Assembly: GCF_004168585.1 (NCBI RefSeq)
Contig: NZ_PGVH01000043.1
Span: 237,431-301,430, forward strand
Origin: Shewanella sp. OPT22
Lineage (GTDB): Bacteria; Pseudomonadota; Gammaproteobacteria; Enterobacterales; Shewanellaceae
DNA: 64,000 nucleotides
Direction: 5' to 3'
Part shown: positions 8,091-17,445 of the stretch, piece by piece
Position numbering within the stretch: the stretch's first letter is position 1
How the letters are laid out: every line of letters starts with the position of its first letter
Program-made: the position numbers and the translations under genes
The notes under the pieces: model-generated
The model's input: only the letters and a program-made list of their open reading frames with translations
Database searches by the model: none
Told to the model about the DNA's origin: nothing

Positions 8091-8104
8091 ATGATCCAGA
8101 TCAA
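8091..8104. promoter_or_regulatory. FNR-like box upstream of ccoN
   Basis: ATGATCCAGATCAA matches the FNR consensus TTGAT-N4-ATCAA at 9 of 10 defined positions. It lies about 200 bases before ccoN, in the expected direction for anaerobic or microaerobic activation. The fnr gene itself is 7 kb downstream. Confidence 0.6.
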
Positions 8105-8306
8105 TTTAACTCTGCCCTACCTAGTATCTTTTTAATAGTGTCTAAAGTAAAATATTACTCGTTTGCTGATGTATTAAATGTTGTGCAAGCTTCTCAGCGG
8201 CACTTACTGATTAATTTTTAACAAAAAGTAATCATAAGTGTCATTTAACAGGTAAAGCGTGGCTTTACTAAAACTATAAGTAAAAGTAATAAGCAGTGGA
8301 AGCATT

Positions 8307-9734
8307 ATGATGAACCATTCCCAGCCTCAAGGCGCTGATTACAATTACACCGTAGTCCGCCAATTTGCCCTTACAACTGTGTTGTGGGGAATAGTTGGTA
8401 TGGCAGTAGGTGTTTTAATTGCGGCTCAGTTAATCTGGCCGGCACTAAACTTCGAAACTCCTTGGTTAACGTTTAGCCGTTTACGGCCTTTACATACCAA
8501 TGCAGTTATTTTTGCGTTTGGTGCTTCAGCTCTATTTGCTACATCGTATTATGTAGTTCAACGTACCTGTCAAACTCGTTTGTTCGCACCTAAATTGGCT
8601 GCGTTTACATTCTGGGGTTGGCAAGCAATCATTCTTTCTGCAGCAATTACCCTTCCCCTAGGTTTTACTAGTGGTAAAGAGTATGCAGAATTAGAATGGC
8701 CAATTGATATCGCAATCACCGTAGTGTGGGTGGCTTACGCGGTAGTGTTTTTTGGTACCATTGTAAAACGAACCACCTCTCACATTTATGTAGCGAACTG
8801 GTTCTTTGGTGCTTTCATTATTGCCGTTGCCGTTTTGCACATTGTGAACTCTATGGCTGTACCAGTAAGTATGTTTAAATCATACTCGTTATACGGCGGT
8901 GCTGTAGACGCAATGGTTCAGTGGTGGTATGGACATAATGCAGTAGGTTTCCTATTAACAGCAGGTTTCCTAGGTATGATGTATTACTTCGTACCTAAAC
9001 AAGCTGGTCGTCCTGTCTATTCATATCGTTTATCGATTGTTCACTTCTGGGCATTGATCGCACTTTATATTTGGGCTGGTCCTCATCACCTTCATTATAC
9101 AGCGCTACCTGACTGGACTCAGTCTTTAGGTATGGTGATGTCATTGATCTTATTTGCTCCATCTTGGGGGGGTATGATCAACGGTATTATGACGTTGTCA
9201 GGTGCATGGCACAAACTGCGTACCGACCCAATTCTACGATTCCTAATTGTTTCATTATCTTTCTATGGTATGTCTACCTTTGAAGGGCCAATGATGGCGA
9301 TTAAGACAGTTAATGCTTTATCTCACTATACGGATTGGACCGTTGGTCACGTTCACTCTGGTGCACTTGGCTGGGTTGCAATGGTTTCTATTGGTGCTCT
9401 ATATCACATGATTCCTAAGCTATTTAATCAAGGCCGTATGTACAGCACTAAATTGATTAATACTCACTTCTGGTTAGCAACAATTGGTACTGTTCTTTAC
9501 ATCGTATCAATGTGGATTTCAGGTGTGATGCAAGGTCTAATGTGGCGTGCAGTTAACTCTGACGGAACGTTAACATACAGTTTTGTTGAGAGTATTGAAG
9601 CGTCGTATCCATTCTACTTTGTTCGTTTCTTAGGTGGTGTATTCTTCTTAGTTGGTATGTTCTTGATGGCATACAACGTGATTAAGACTGTTAAAGCCCC
9701 TGAAGGCTCTTTGCCTAAACCAGCTGAAGCATAA
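8307..9734 (+). CDS. ccoN: cbb3-type cytochrome c oxidase subunit I
   Basis: This 475-residue, 12-helix inner-membrane protein is the catalytic subunit that reduces oxygen to water and pumps protons. Visible ligands include His in '[16 protein letters not shown]' (low-spin haem b), the CuB His and adjacent Tyr motif in 'WYGHNAVGF', the double His in '[13 protein letters not shown]', and the haem pair in '[11 protein letters not shown]'. Length is typical. It is the first gene of ccoNOQP, with ccoO starting 12 bases later. The likely start is the first ATG of 'ATGATGAACC', preceded by GTGGAAG. An FNR-like box upstream suggests induction at low oxygen. Assignment is certain. Confidence 0.97.
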   Translation: MMNHSQPQGADYNYTVVRQFALTTVLWGIVGMAVGVLIAAQLIWPALNFETPWLTFSRLRPLHTNAVIFAFGASALFATSYYVVQRTCQTRLFAPKLAAFTFWGWQAIILSAAITLPLGFTSGKEYAELEWPIDIAITVVWVAYAVVFFGTIVKRTTSHIYVANWFFGAFIIAVAVLHIVNSMAVPVSMFKSYSLYGGAVDAMVQWWYGHNAVGFLLTAGFLGMMYYFVPKQAGRPVYSYRLSIVHFWALIALYIWAGPHHLHYTALPDWTQSLGMVMSLILFAPSWGGMINGIMTLSGAWHKLRTDPILRFLIVSLSFYGMSTFEGPMMAIKTVNALSHYTDWTVGHVHSGALGWVAMVSIGALYHMIPKLFNQGRMYSTKLINTHFWLATIGTVLYIVSMWISGVMQGLMWRAVNSDGTLTYSFVESIEASYPFYFVRFLGGVFFLVGMFLMAYNVIKTVKAPEGSLPKPAEA

Positions 9735-9746
9735 GGAGTAGAAACG

Positions 9747-10352
9747 ATGAAATTTAATCACGAATTTATTGAAAAGAACGTCGGCCTACTCGCTATCTTT
9801 ATTGTGATTGCAATTAGTTTTGGTGGTCTAGTACAGATCACCCCGCTAATCTTTCAAAAAGATACAACTGAGCCGGTAGAAGGATTAAAACCTTTTACAG
9901 CACTTCAGCTTGAAGGTCGCGATATTTATGTCCGTGAAGGTTGTCATAACTGCCACAGCCAGATGATTCGTCCATTACGTGCAGAAACTGAGCGTTATGG
10001 TCACTACTCTGTTGCTGGAGAATCTGTATGGAACCACCCTTTCCAGTGGGGTTCAAAACGTACAGGTCCTGATCTAGCTCGTGTAGGTGGTCGTTACAGT
10101 GATAAATGGCATGAAGTTCATTTGTTAGACCCTCGCGCAGTGGTACCACAATCTAATATGCCAGCATTCCCTTGGCTTGCTGAAAATAAGATTGATGGTG
10201 ATTTAACGGCTGACAAGATGGAAATTTTCCGTAACTTTGGTGTTCCATATACAGACGCTGAAATTGCCGGTGCAAAAGCTGCTGTTGAAGGTAAAACTGA
10301 AATGCAGGCACTGATCGCTTATCTACAGTCGTTGGGGCACGCCCTCAAATAA
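9747..10352 (+). CDS. ccoO: cbb3-type cytochrome c oxidase subunit II (monohaem)
   Basis: The 201-residue product has one N-terminal membrane anchor ('[20 protein letters not shown]'), so its c-type cytochrome domain faces the periplasm. The haem site is '[14 protein letters not shown]', and the distal Met lies in '[12 protein letters not shown]'. It passes electrons from CcoP to CcoN. It sits between ccoN and ccoQ with a clear AAGGAG before the start. Length and motifs are as in other CcoO proteins. Confidence 0.97.
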   Translation: MKFNHEFIEKNVGLLAIFIVIAISFGGLVQITPLIFQKDTTEPVEGLKPFTALQLEGRDIYVREGCHNCHSQMIRPLRAETERYGHYSVAGESVWNHPFQWGSKRTGPDLARVGGRYSDKWHEVHLLDPRAVVPQSNMPAFPWLAENKIDGDLTADKMEIFRNFGVPYTDAEIAGAKAAVEGKTEMQALIAYLQSLGHALK

Positions 10353-10363
10353 GGAGGCAATAT

Positions 10364-10531
10364 ATGGATTACGGCACATTACAGGGAATACTTACAATCA
10401 TTGTGATGCTCGTCTTTGTCGGTATATTTGCTTGGGCTTATAGCTCTCGTCAAAAAGATAACTTTGATGAAGCAGCTAACCTTGTTTTTTCTGATGAAGA
10501 AAATGATAAGGACTCAGGAGAGCAAAAATAA
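10364..10531 (+). CDS. ccoQ: cbb3-type oxidase subunit IV (CcoQ)
   Basis: A 55-residue frame, MDYGTLQGILTIIVMLVFVG then IFAWAYSSRQKDNFDEAANL, has one transmembrane helix followed by a short acidic cytoplasmic tail. This is the typical form of CcoQ, which stabilises the assembled oxidase. AAGGAGG lies eight bases before the ATG. Its TAA overlaps the ATG of ccoP by one base, so the two are translationally coupled. Confidence 0.93.
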   Translation: MDYGTLQGILTIIVMLVFVGIFAWAYSSRQKDNFDEAANLVFSDEENDKDSGEQK

Positions 10532-11514
10532 TGTTAATGAGTAGCTTCTGGAGTATATGGATTACAGTAATTTCATTATTTGTAATCGCAGGATGTTTTG
10601 TCCTATTACGTTGGTGCTCCAAAAACACAACGGGTGTCGAAGAAGGTGAGTCTATGGGCCACTCTTTCGACGGCATCGAAGAGCTAAATAACCCACTGCC
10701 AAAATGGTGGAGTTATATGTTTTACATTACCATCGTATTTGGCTTGGCGTATTTAGCGCTTTATCCAGGACTAGGTAACTTCAAAGGCCAATTGGGTTGG
10801 AGCAGTTCAAACCAAAGTATTGGCCACGTGAAGGGTGTGAGCGCAAAAGAAGACTCTAAAGCGGCGGTTAAAGCAGCTGAAGAACAAGGTCTTTATGTGC
10901 AGTATGATCAGGAAGTAAAAAAGGCTGATGAAAAATATGGCCCTATCTTCGCTGCTTATTTAAACACTCCTCTTGAAGAGTTAGTAAAAGATAAAGATGC
11001 TCTAAATGTTGGTAAGCGTTTGTTCATTCAAAACTGTGCTCAATGTCACGGTTCTGATGCACGTGGTAGTAAAGGCTTCCCTAACCTAGCTGATAATTCT
11101 TGGTTGTATGGTGGTGACTTAGCCACGATTAAAACATCAATCATGAATGGCCGTAACGGTATGATGCCTCCTAAAGGTGGCTTACCAATTGCGGACAGCG
11201 AATTACCAGGCTTAGCTGAATATTTGTTTGAATTATCTGGCCGTAAGTTTGACGCTAAACTTGCTGCTGAAGGTAAAGCATCATTTATGAAAGGCTGCTT
11301 TGCATGTCACGGCATGGATGGGACAGGTAATAAATTTATGGGTGCACCAAACTTAGCGGATAAAGCTTGGTTATATGGTGGTTCACGTAAGTCTATTATC
11401 GACAGCATTAAGCACGGTCGTAGCGGTGCTATGCCAGCATGGAAAGATGTTCTTGGTGAAGAAAAAGTTCACGTAATTACTGCTTACGTATACAGCTTAT
11501 CTCATCAAAAATAA
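10531..11514 (+). CDS. ccoP: cbb3-type cytochrome c oxidase subunit III (dihaem)
   Basis: The 327-residue product has two N-terminal helices ('WSIWITVISLFVIAGCFVLL', 'WWSYMFYITIVFGLAYLALY') and two periplasmic cytochrome c domains. The haem sites are 'CAQCHGSDARG' and 'CFACHGMDGTG'. The axial Met residues are in 'GRNGMMPPKGG' and 'GRSGAMPAWKD'. It receives electrons from soluble cytochromes and passes them to CcoO. The presence of two N-terminal helices is the form usual in gammaproteobacteria. It ends the ccoNOQP transcript, followed by a strong hairpin. Confidence 0.97.
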   Translation: MLMSSFWSIWITVISLFVIAGCFVLLRWCSKNTTGVEEGESMGHSFDGIEELNNPLPKWWSYMFYITIVFGLAYLALYPGLGNFKGQLGWSSSNQSIGHVKGVSAKEDSKAAVKAAEEQGLYVQYDQEVKKADEKYGPIFAAYLNTPLEELVKDKDALNVGKRLFIQNCAQCHGSDARGSKGFPNLADNSWLYGGDLATIKTSIMNGRNGMMPPKGGLPIADSELPGLAEYLFELSGRKFDAKLAAEGKASFMKGCFACHGMDGTGNKFMGAPNLADKAWLYGGSRKSIIDSIKHGRSGAMPAWKDVLGEEKVHVITAYVYSLSHQK

Positions 11515-11528
11515 TTATGATTGATTAG

Positions 11529-11563
11529 AAAAAGGCCTCGGTGGTAATCGAGGCCTTTTTTTT
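11529..11563 (+). terminator. rho-independent terminator after ccoNOQP
   Basis: AAAAAGGCCTCG and CGAGGCCTTTTT form a 12-bp stem around an eight-base loop, running into a T tract. It separates ccoNOQP from the assembly genes, which start 107 bases later. Confidence 0.9.
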
Positions 11564-11669
11564 AATGATTCAGGTTATTAAAGATTGTAGAATCGAAATC
11601 AAATTTTTTACTGAGTTTTGAAGTTCAGAATTCATTAAAGAGTTTGTTGTAAATAATTAGGAAGTTCTC

Positions 11670-12161
11670 ATGCAAAAAACGAAGGAAAAGGTTCAGCCTT
11701 GGTATAAACAATTTTGGCCATGGTTCCTTATTATCCTCCCTTTAATTGTCGTTGCTGCCAGTATTGCGACATTAATCATTGCAATAAAATACTCAGATAA
11801 TCTCGTTGTCGATGACTATTACAAAAAAGGCAAAGGCATTAATCTGGACAAGCACCGCGAGCAAAAAGCGCGAGCTATGGGACTCCAATTTTCAATAACA
11901 GTTGAAGGCAACCAAGTTCTAATCAAACAGCATGGTGGTGAGCCTTACAAAGCTGCGTTGAATGTAGAGTTTTATCACCCAACCATTCAAGAGCGTGATT
12001 ATAAAGAGCTCGCTGTTGCAGACGGTAATTCAAATTATCGCATCACCTTTCCAAAACAAGTTAAAGGTGATTGGCAAATTCGCCTAGAAAGCTTTGATCA
12101 TACATGGAGATTGCAAGAGCGTTTCACATTAGACGATGGCGTAGAACGTTGGTTAAATTAA
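11670..12161 (+). CDS. fixH: cbb3 oxidase assembly protein FixH
   Basis: The 163-residue product has one N-terminal membrane helix ('FLIILPLIVVAASIATLIIA') with 'KYSDNLVVDDYYKKGKGIN' directly after it, the FixH hallmark. A periplasmic beta-sandwich follows ('PKQVKGDWQIRLESFDHTW'). FixH helps copper-dependent maturation of cbb3 oxidase, probably together with the CcoI ATPase encoded 22 bases downstream. It has its own leader after the ccoP terminator, so fixH-ccoI-ccoS may be a separate transcript. Confidence 0.92.
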   Translation: MQKTKEKVQPWYKQFWPWFLIILPLIVVAASIATLIIAIKYSDNLVVDDYYKKGKGINLDKHREQKARAMGLQFSITVEGNQVLIKQHGGEPYKAALNVEFYHPTIQERDYKELAVADGNSNYRITFPKQVKGDWQIRLESFDHTWRLQERFTLDDGVERWLN

Positions 12162-12183
12162 TCTAGTTTTTGGATAAGCGTCT

Positions 12184-14574
12184 ATGAACAAAGAGCGTTG
12201 TTTTCATTGTAGTGAGCCTATTCCGTCAGGCTCACAGTTTATTACCGTCATCAATGATGAGCCTCAAGAAATGTGTTGCCCTGGTTGCCAAGCGGTTTCA
12301 CAAGCAATCATGGATGCGGGTCTAAAGAATTATTATAAATTTAGAACGGAACCTGGTGCTAAACAATCAGAGATTGTTCCTGAACAATTGAACAGCTTTA
12401 GTGCTTATGATCTTGAGGAAGTACAGCAAGACTTTGTTTACAAAGATTCAGACGTTTCAAACGTTTCTTTGTCCATCGACGGCATTACTTGTGCAGCTTG
12501 TGCTTGGTTGATAGAGCACAAATTAAAACAAGCGAAAGGCATTGTTAGCATCAATGTTAACTCCACTACCCAGCGTGCTTTGCTTGCTTGGGATGACAAT
12601 CAAATCAAGTTGAGCCAAATTTTGGCTGTTATAGCTTCAATTGGCTACGTTGCAGCGCCTTATCAAGCGGATGAAGAAGAAGCCAAAGCTAAACGTAATA
12701 GTGGTCAATTTTTATTACGCTTAGGTCTTGCTGGTTTTTCTACAATGCAGGTGATGATGTTTGCATTGGCGCTTTATACCGGTTACTTCACTGATTTAGA
12801 TAGCGAATTTAGAGACTACTTTCGCTGGGTAAGTATGATTTTTGCTGCACCAGTGGCATTGTATTCAGCCCAACCATTTTATTTTAGTGCGATACGCGCC
12901 CTTCTCTCGAAAAACATTAATATGGATGTACCTGTATCCATTGCGATTGGTGGTGCATTCATTTCTAGTTGTGTGGCCACATATAACGGAACTGGTGAAG
13001 TTTATTTTGAATCAGTTTCTATGTTCACCTTTTTCTTATTACTTGGCCGGTACTTTGAACAGAAAGCAAAACAAAAAGCTTCTGTTAACTCAAGTAATTT
13101 GCACAAACTTGTACCGTTAACAGCACACCTCATCGATGGTGAGGACATTAAAGAAGTCGCTGCCAAACAATTAAAATTAGGCGATAAAATCTTGGTGAAG
13201 CCAGGTGATCTTGTTTCAGCTGACGGCATTATTATTGAGGGATTGTCGAGTATTAATGAATCTATGCTTACTGGTGAAAACTTACCGGTAAATAAAAAAA
13301 TTGGGGATAAAGTTTTTGCAGGAACCATTAATGTTGATCAACCACTAAAAATTGAAGTGACAGCAATTGGCAAAGAGCAATTTGTTGCTGAAATCATTAG
13401 GCTGCAAGAAGCGGCTTCTAACAACCGCCCTGCAATTTCATATTTGGTTGATAAATTATCACAGTATTTCTCAACCGCAGTAATGACATTAAGCTTAATC
13501 ACTTATTTGGCTTGGCATTTCTTCATTTCACCAGACGATGCATTTTGGGTAACATTATCTGTACTCGTAGCTACCTGCCCTTGTGCATTAGCATTAGCCA
13601 CTCCAACAGCTGTAACCTGTGCGATCTCGACGTTTACCAAAATGGGGATCATTACCCGAAAATCAGGGGTTTTTGAATTATTGCCACAGTTAAATACGGT
13701 CATATTCGATAAAACAGGTACCCTCACCTATGGTGAATTAAAAATAGCTAACATTAAAACTCTGGGTAATGAAACTGAAGAAGAAGTTTTAGCAATTAGC
13801 GCAGCGCTAGAAAAAGAATCATTACACTCCATTGCTCAGGTATTTTTGCCTTATAGTGTACCATCCGTAACTGCCGACTCAATCGAGCATATTGTAGGCC
13901 AAGGTATTCGTGGATTGATCAAAGGTAACAGCTATTGCATTGGCAATGAGATACTCACAAATTCTGAAATTAAGTCTGATACCAATCAATATATCTGGTT
14001 AGCCAAAAATGGACAGGTAATTGCCGAAATTACGTTACAAGATAAATTGCGCTCTGATGCGGCTGATACAGTAATAGAGTCAAATAGACTGGGTTTAAGA
14101 ACTTGCATCGCAAGTGGTGATAATTCTGGTCAAGTTCAAAAAGTTGCAGAAGACGTTTCTGTTGACGAGTCACATGCGGGGTTATCACCCCAACAAAAGC
14201 TGGAACTAGTGCAGAATTTTCAAAAGCAGGGTCATAAAGTTGCCATGTTCGGTGATGGGATAAATGATGCTCCTGTTCTAGCTGGTGCAGACTTAAGTAT
14301 CGCAATGGGCAGTGGTACTGCTATCGCTAAAAACAGTGCCGACCTCATTATGTTAGGCGATAAATTGAATCGTTTCATTCAAGCTATTTCTATTGCAAAG
14401 AAAACAACCAGTATTATTAAACAAAACCTGATGTGGGCGCTTGGTTACAACATTATTGTCCTGCCGCTTGCTATGTCTGGTAATATTGCACCCTATGTCG
14501 CAGCTATTGGTATGTCAGCAAGCTCGTTAATCGTAGTTTCAAATAGCTTAAGATTATTAAAGGATCCTTCATGA
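12184..14574 (+). CDS. ccoI: cbb3-associated copper-transporting P-type ATPase
   Basis: The 796-residue product has an N-terminal zinc-ribbon-like Cys cluster ('CFHCSEPIP', 'CCPGCQAV'). A heavy-metal-associated domain follows ('DGITCAACAWLIEH'), then the P1B-ATPase core. The intramembrane metal site is 'CPCALALATPTAV', the phosphorylated Asp is in 'DKTGTLTYGEL', and the hinge is 'GDGINDAPVLAGADLS'. It moves copper across the inner membrane for the CuB site of CcoN. It has the FixI/CcoI layout and lies between fixH and ccoS, with the last four bases overlapping the ccoS start. Assignment is firm. Confidence 0.96.
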   Translation: MNKERCFHCSEPIPSGSQFITVINDEPQEMCCPGCQAVSQAIMDAGLKNYYKFRTEPGAKQSEIVPEQLNSFSAYDLEEVQQDFVYKDSDVSNVSLSIDGITCAACAWLIEHKLKQAKGIVSINVNSTTQRALLAWDDNQIKLSQILAVIASIGYVAAPYQADEEEAKAKRNSGQFLLRLGLAGFSTMQVMMFALALYTGYFTDLDSEFRDYFRWVSMIFAAPVALYSAQPFYFSAIRALLSKNINMDVPVSIAIGGAFISSCVATYNGTGEVYFESVSMFTFFLLLGRYFEQKAKQKASVNSSNLHKLVPLTAHLIDGEDIKEVAAKQLKLGDKILVKPGDLVSADGIIIEGLSSINESMLTGENLPVNKKIGDKVFAGTINVDQPLKIEVTAIGKEQFVAEIIRLQEAASNNRPAISYLVDKLSQYFSTAVMTLSLITYLAWHFFISPDDAFWVTLSVLVATCPCALALATPTAVTCAISTFTKMGIITRKSGVFELLPQLNTVIFDKTGTLTYGELKIANIKTLGNETEEEVLAISAALEKESLHSIAQVFLPYSVPSVTADSIEHIVGQGIRGLIKGNSYCIGNEILTNSEIKSDTNQYIWLAKNGQVIAEITLQDKLRSDAADTVIESNRLGLRTCIASGDNSGQVQKVAEDVSVDESHAGLSPQQKLELVQNFQKQGHKVAMFGDGINDAPVLAGADLSIAMGSGTAIAKNSADLIMLGDKLNRFIQAISIAKKTTSIIKQNLMWALGYNIIVLPLAMSGNIAPYVAAIGMSASSLIVVSNSLRLLKDPS

Positions 14575-14762
14575 GCATAATTTATGTATTAATCCCTATT
14601 GCTATGCTCTTTGTAGCCATTGCTGTTGCTGTATTTTTCTGGGCTGTAAAGTCAGAACAGTTCGATGACTTGAACCGACAGGGATCATCCATTTTGTTTG
14701 AAGATGAAGCTGATGAAGCGCCTTCACAAACGCAACATCAAAAAGAAAAATTAGATGACTGA
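14571..14762 (+). CDS. ccoS: cbb3 oxidase maturation protein CcoS
   Basis: This 63-residue protein has one N-terminal membrane helix ('IPIAMLFVAIAVAVFFWAVK') followed by the typical CcoS stretch 'SEQFDDLNRQGSSILFEDE' and an acidic tail. CcoS is needed for insertion of haem and copper into CcoN. It overlaps ccoI by four bases (ATGA) and the next gene by eight, so the set is one translational unit. Confidence 0.94.
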   Translation: MSIIYVLIPIAMLFVAIAVAVFFWAVKSEQFDDLNRQGSSILFEDEADEAPSQTQHQKEKLDD

Positions 14763-15447
14763 TTATGGATTACTTGGAGCGTTCATTGTAGGTCTGATGG
14801 GCGCAGGCCATTGTGTAGGGATGTGTGGTGGTTTAGTCGCATCATTTGCTTCACAACAGTCTGCGATAAAAATTGGTGAAAACCTACTTCTTAAACAGCT
14901 TAAATTGCAGTTTTCCTACAACTTTGGGCGTATTGTCAGTTACTCAATTGCAGGTGCCCTATTGGGCGGTTCTGCTGCAACGCTTTCTCACCTTTTTAAT
15001 GTTGATGATTATTTGGTCTGGTTGCGAGTGTTCGCTGGTATCATGATGATCGTTACTGGGTTATATATTGCGCAGTTATGGTTTGGTTTAACGAAAATAG
15101 AATTTATTGGAAAATACTTGTGGTCAAAAATAGGCCCAACAGCATCAAAGTTTTTACCAATACAAACACCCAAAAAAGCGGTCATTGCAGGCATGATATG
15201 GGGTTGGTTACCTTGTGGATTGGTTTACTCCACACTAACCTGGTCTGTAGCATCAGGGTCCGCTGTATCTGGCGCTTTAATCATGTTTTGCTTTGGATTA
15301 GGAACCTTTCCTGCAATGCTATCTACAGGAATGGCAGCAAGAACCTTAGCAACTTGGATACAAAAGAAATCAGTCCGAGTGATCAGCGGTATCTTCATCA
15401 TTTTATTTGGAATTCAAACTTTATTTGTTGCATATAATCAAATATAA
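14755..15447 (+). CDS. TauE/SafE-like membrane protein linked to cbb3 oxidase
   Basis: The 230-residue product has about six membrane helices and a 'GAGHCVGMCGGLVASF' motif in the first one. Repeated 'GALIMFCFGLGTFPAML' and 'WGWLPCGLVYSTLTW' motifs follow, as in the sulfite-exporter/DsbD-like superfamily. Genes of this type follow ccoS in many gammaproteobacteria. The Cys and His residues inside the membrane suggest metal or thiol handling during oxidase assembly, but this is inference. It overlaps ccoS by eight bases and is the last gene of the block. The family's label 'sulfite exporter' should not be taken as its function here. Confidence 0.8.
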   Translation: MTDYGLLGAFIVGLMGAGHCVGMCGGLVASFASQQSAIKIGENLLLKQLKLQFSYNFGRIVSYSIAGALLGGSAATLSHLFNVDDYLVWLRVFAGIMMIVTGLYIAQLWFGLTKIEFIGKYLWSKIGPTASKFLPIQTPKKAVIAGMIWGWLPCGLVYSTLTWSVASGSAVSGALIMFCFGLGTFPAMLSTGMAARTLATWIQKKSVRVISGIFIILFGIQTLFVAYNQI

Positions 15448-15552
15448 GCGTTAGTTAATTGTTATAAACACTTGATGATCTCAGCGCTTGCAGGCATCAT
15501 ATGCTCATTTTGACACTGTACCTAAAATTAGTTTTTAGATTGTGAGAATGAA

Positions 15553-16302
15553 ATGCCTCTTGATATAAAAAAACCAAAAAAAAGCAGTTCTGGCTGTACG
15601 ATTCATTGTCATGATTGCAGCATGAGTACACTGTGCATCCCTGTTGCTTTAAATAGTAATGAGCTTGACCAATTAGACGATATCATTGAACGAAAAAAAC
15701 CCATTCAAAAAGGTGAATTGATATTTAAGTCTGGGGATGAACTAAAATCTTTATTTGCAATCCGCTCAGGTACAATTAAAAGTTATACCATCACTGAACA
15801 GGGTGAAGAACAAATCACTGGCTTCCATCTTGCAGGTGATGTAGTTGGTTTTGATGGGATCAGTTCAAATAGTCACCAAAGTTTTGCTCAAGCTCTAGAG
15901 ACATCTATGGTTTGCGAGATCCCATTTACTACTCTAGATGACCTTTCCGCTACAATGCCAAAGCTACGTCAACAGATTATGCGTTTGATGAGCAGTGAAA
16001 TAATGAATGACCAAGACATGATTCTATTGCTAAGTAAGAAAAGCGCTGAAGAGCGTTTAGCTGCGTTTATCAGCAATCTTGCTACTCGTTTTGGAAATCG
16101 TGGTTTCTCACAGAAAGAGTTCCGTCTTACGATGACACGTACTGATATTGGTAATTACCTCGGATTGACCGTTGAAACTATTAGTCGTATTTTAGGTCGT
16201 TTTCAAAAGTCTGAACTTATCGAAGTTAATGGAAAATATATTACTATCAAGAGCTTCGATGAGCTTAAAGAGCTAGCAGGAACGGCTAGAATTGGTCGAT
16301 AA
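15553..16302 (+). CDS. fnr: oxygen-sensing regulator FNR (EtrA/Anr type)
   Basis: The 249-residue product is a CRP/FNR-family transcription factor. The N-terminal cluster '[14 protein letters not shown]' has the C-x3-C-x2-C-x5-C spacing of E. coli FNR, and a fifth cysteine lies in 'SMVCEIPF'. Together they can hold an oxygen-labile 4Fe-4S cluster. The cyclic-nucleotide-like sensor domain is followed by a dimer helix and an HTH whose recognition helix contains '[16 protein letters not shown]', with the E..SR residues that read TTGAT. It probably activates ccoNOQP and uspE, which flank it and carry FNR-like boxes. Assignment is firm. Confidence 0.96.
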   Translation: MPLDIKKPKKSSSGCTIHCHDCSMSTLCIPVALNSNELDQLDDIIERKKPIQKGELIFKSGDELKSLFAIRSGTIKSYTITEQGEEQITGFHLAGDVVGFDGISSNSHQSFAQALETSMVCEIPFTTLDDLSATMPKLRQQIMRLMSSEIMNDQDMILLLSKKSAEERLAAFISNLATRFGNRGFSQKEFRLTMTRTDIGNYLGLTVETISRILGRFQKSELIEVNGKYITIKSFDELKELAGTARIGR

Positions 16303-16315
16303 AGTTACCCTATCT

Positions 16316-16329
16316 TTGATTTATGACAA
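16316..16329. promoter_or_regulatory. FNR-like box upstream of uspE
   Basis: TTGATTTATGACAA matches TTGAT-N4-ATCAA at 8 of 10 defined positions, 111 bases before uspE. The fnr gene ends 14 bases earlier. uspE is a known FNR target in enteric bacteria, so the site is plausible but imperfect. Confidence 0.4.
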
Positions 16330-16439
16330 GAACAATCTTTTTAATTCGTTTTCGTTACTCTCATAATGATTAGTTTGTTTGAAGGCAAGCTAATCTATGT
16401 TATTTTTTAAGTATCTTAGATTATTAATGAGGGTATCTT

Positions 16440-17369
16440 ATGAAGGAATATAAGAAGTTATTAGTTGTTTTAGATCCTACAGCGGAACATCAAGTCTCAC
16501 TAAAAAGATCAATTGAGCTTGCGCAAAAAAACTCATCAAAAATTACAGTTTTTCTCTCTATTTTTGACTTTTCTTATGAAATGACTTCGATTCTCTCATC
16601 CGAAGAACGTGAAGCCATGCGTCAAGGCGTTATCGATCAAAGAAAAGCGTGGATTAATGACTTAATCGAACCATATAAATCAGAAGGGTTAGACATTTCT
16701 CCTTGTGTCGTTTGGCATAACCGCCCTTTTGAAAGCATTATCGAGCACGCTATTGAAAATGACTGTGATCTCATTATCAAAGGTACTCACGAACATGATA
16801 AGTTAAAATCTGTTATTTTCACGCCGACAGATTGGCATCTAATTCGTAAAGCACCGCAGCCCGTACTTTTAGTAAAAGAACACGAATGGCCTGTGAGCGG
16901 AAAGGTGTTATGTGCAGTCAATACTGGTGATGAAGATCAAGCTCATCAATCTTTGAATAATGAAATTATTTTGTATGGTCAGTATTTAGCGTCTAAATTC
17001 AATGCCGAGTTGCACCTTGTAAATGCTTATCCTGGAACACCGGTAAATATATCAATTGAGCTACCCGACTTTGATGCGTTTACGTATAACGAGTCGATGC
17101 GTACGCAACATGAAAAGCAACTAACAGAAATTGCATCGAGTCATAGTATTTCAAGCGAATTTTGCCATGCTAGAGAAGGCTTACCTGAAGATGTGATTCC
17201 TGAATTAGCTGAAGTGTTAGATGCTGAGCTTGTGATACTAGGAACTGTTGGCAGAACAGGTATTTCAGCCGCTCTGATTGGCAATACGGCTGAGCATGTC
17301 ATCGATAATATCAATTGTGACCTATTAACATTAAAGCCTGAAGGATATAAATCACCTTTAGAAAGTTAA
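16440..17369 (+). CDS. uspE: universal stress protein E
   Basis: The 309-residue product is a tandem of two Usp domains. Domain 1 (residues about 1-150) starts '[20 protein letters not shown]' and contains '[22 protein letters not shown]'. Domain 2 (about 155-305) ends with '[20 protein letters not shown]', the G-x2-G-x9-G(S/T)-like nucleotide-binding loop. This fnr-uspE-ttcA order is conserved in many gammaproteobacteria. UspE supports survival, motility and aggregation under stress; its molecular action is not known. It has its own promoter region with an FNR-like box and ends before a hairpin. Confidence 0.93.
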   Translation: MKEYKKLLVVLDPTAEHQVSLKRSIELAQKNSSKITVFLSIFDFSYEMTSILSSEEREAMRQGVIDQRKAWINDLIEPYKSEGLDISPCVVWHNRPFESIIEHAIENDCDLIIKGTHEHDKLKSVIFTPTDWHLIRKAPQPVLLVKEHEWPVSGKVLCAVNTGDEDQAHQSLNNEIILYGQYLASKFNAELHLVNAYPGTPVNISIELPDFDAFTYNESMRTQHEKQLTEIASSHSISSEFCHAREGLPEDVIPELAEVLDAELVILGTVGRTGISAALIGNTAEHVIDNINCDLLTLKPEGYKSPLES

Positions 17370-17414
17370 AGCCAGTTTACCTCTTTACCCGCTGTTGCTT
17401 TATTGGAATAATAC

Positions 17415-17445
17415 GCGCCTAAAGTTAGCTGAAGGCGCATTTTTT
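17415..17445 (+). terminator. hairpin and T-tract abutting the ttcA start
   Basis: GCGCCT (17415-17420) and AGGCGC (17433-17438) form a stem followed by ATTTTTT, and the ttcA ATG begins at 17446. It looks like the uspE terminator, but its 3' arm overlaps the GAAGG that would be the ttcA ribosome-binding site. It could therefore also control ttcA translation. Confidence 0.6.

Noticed and set aside
15460-15490. FNR site for autoregulation of fnr
   Set aside because: TTGATGATCTCAGC matches only one half-site; too weak to list as a feature.
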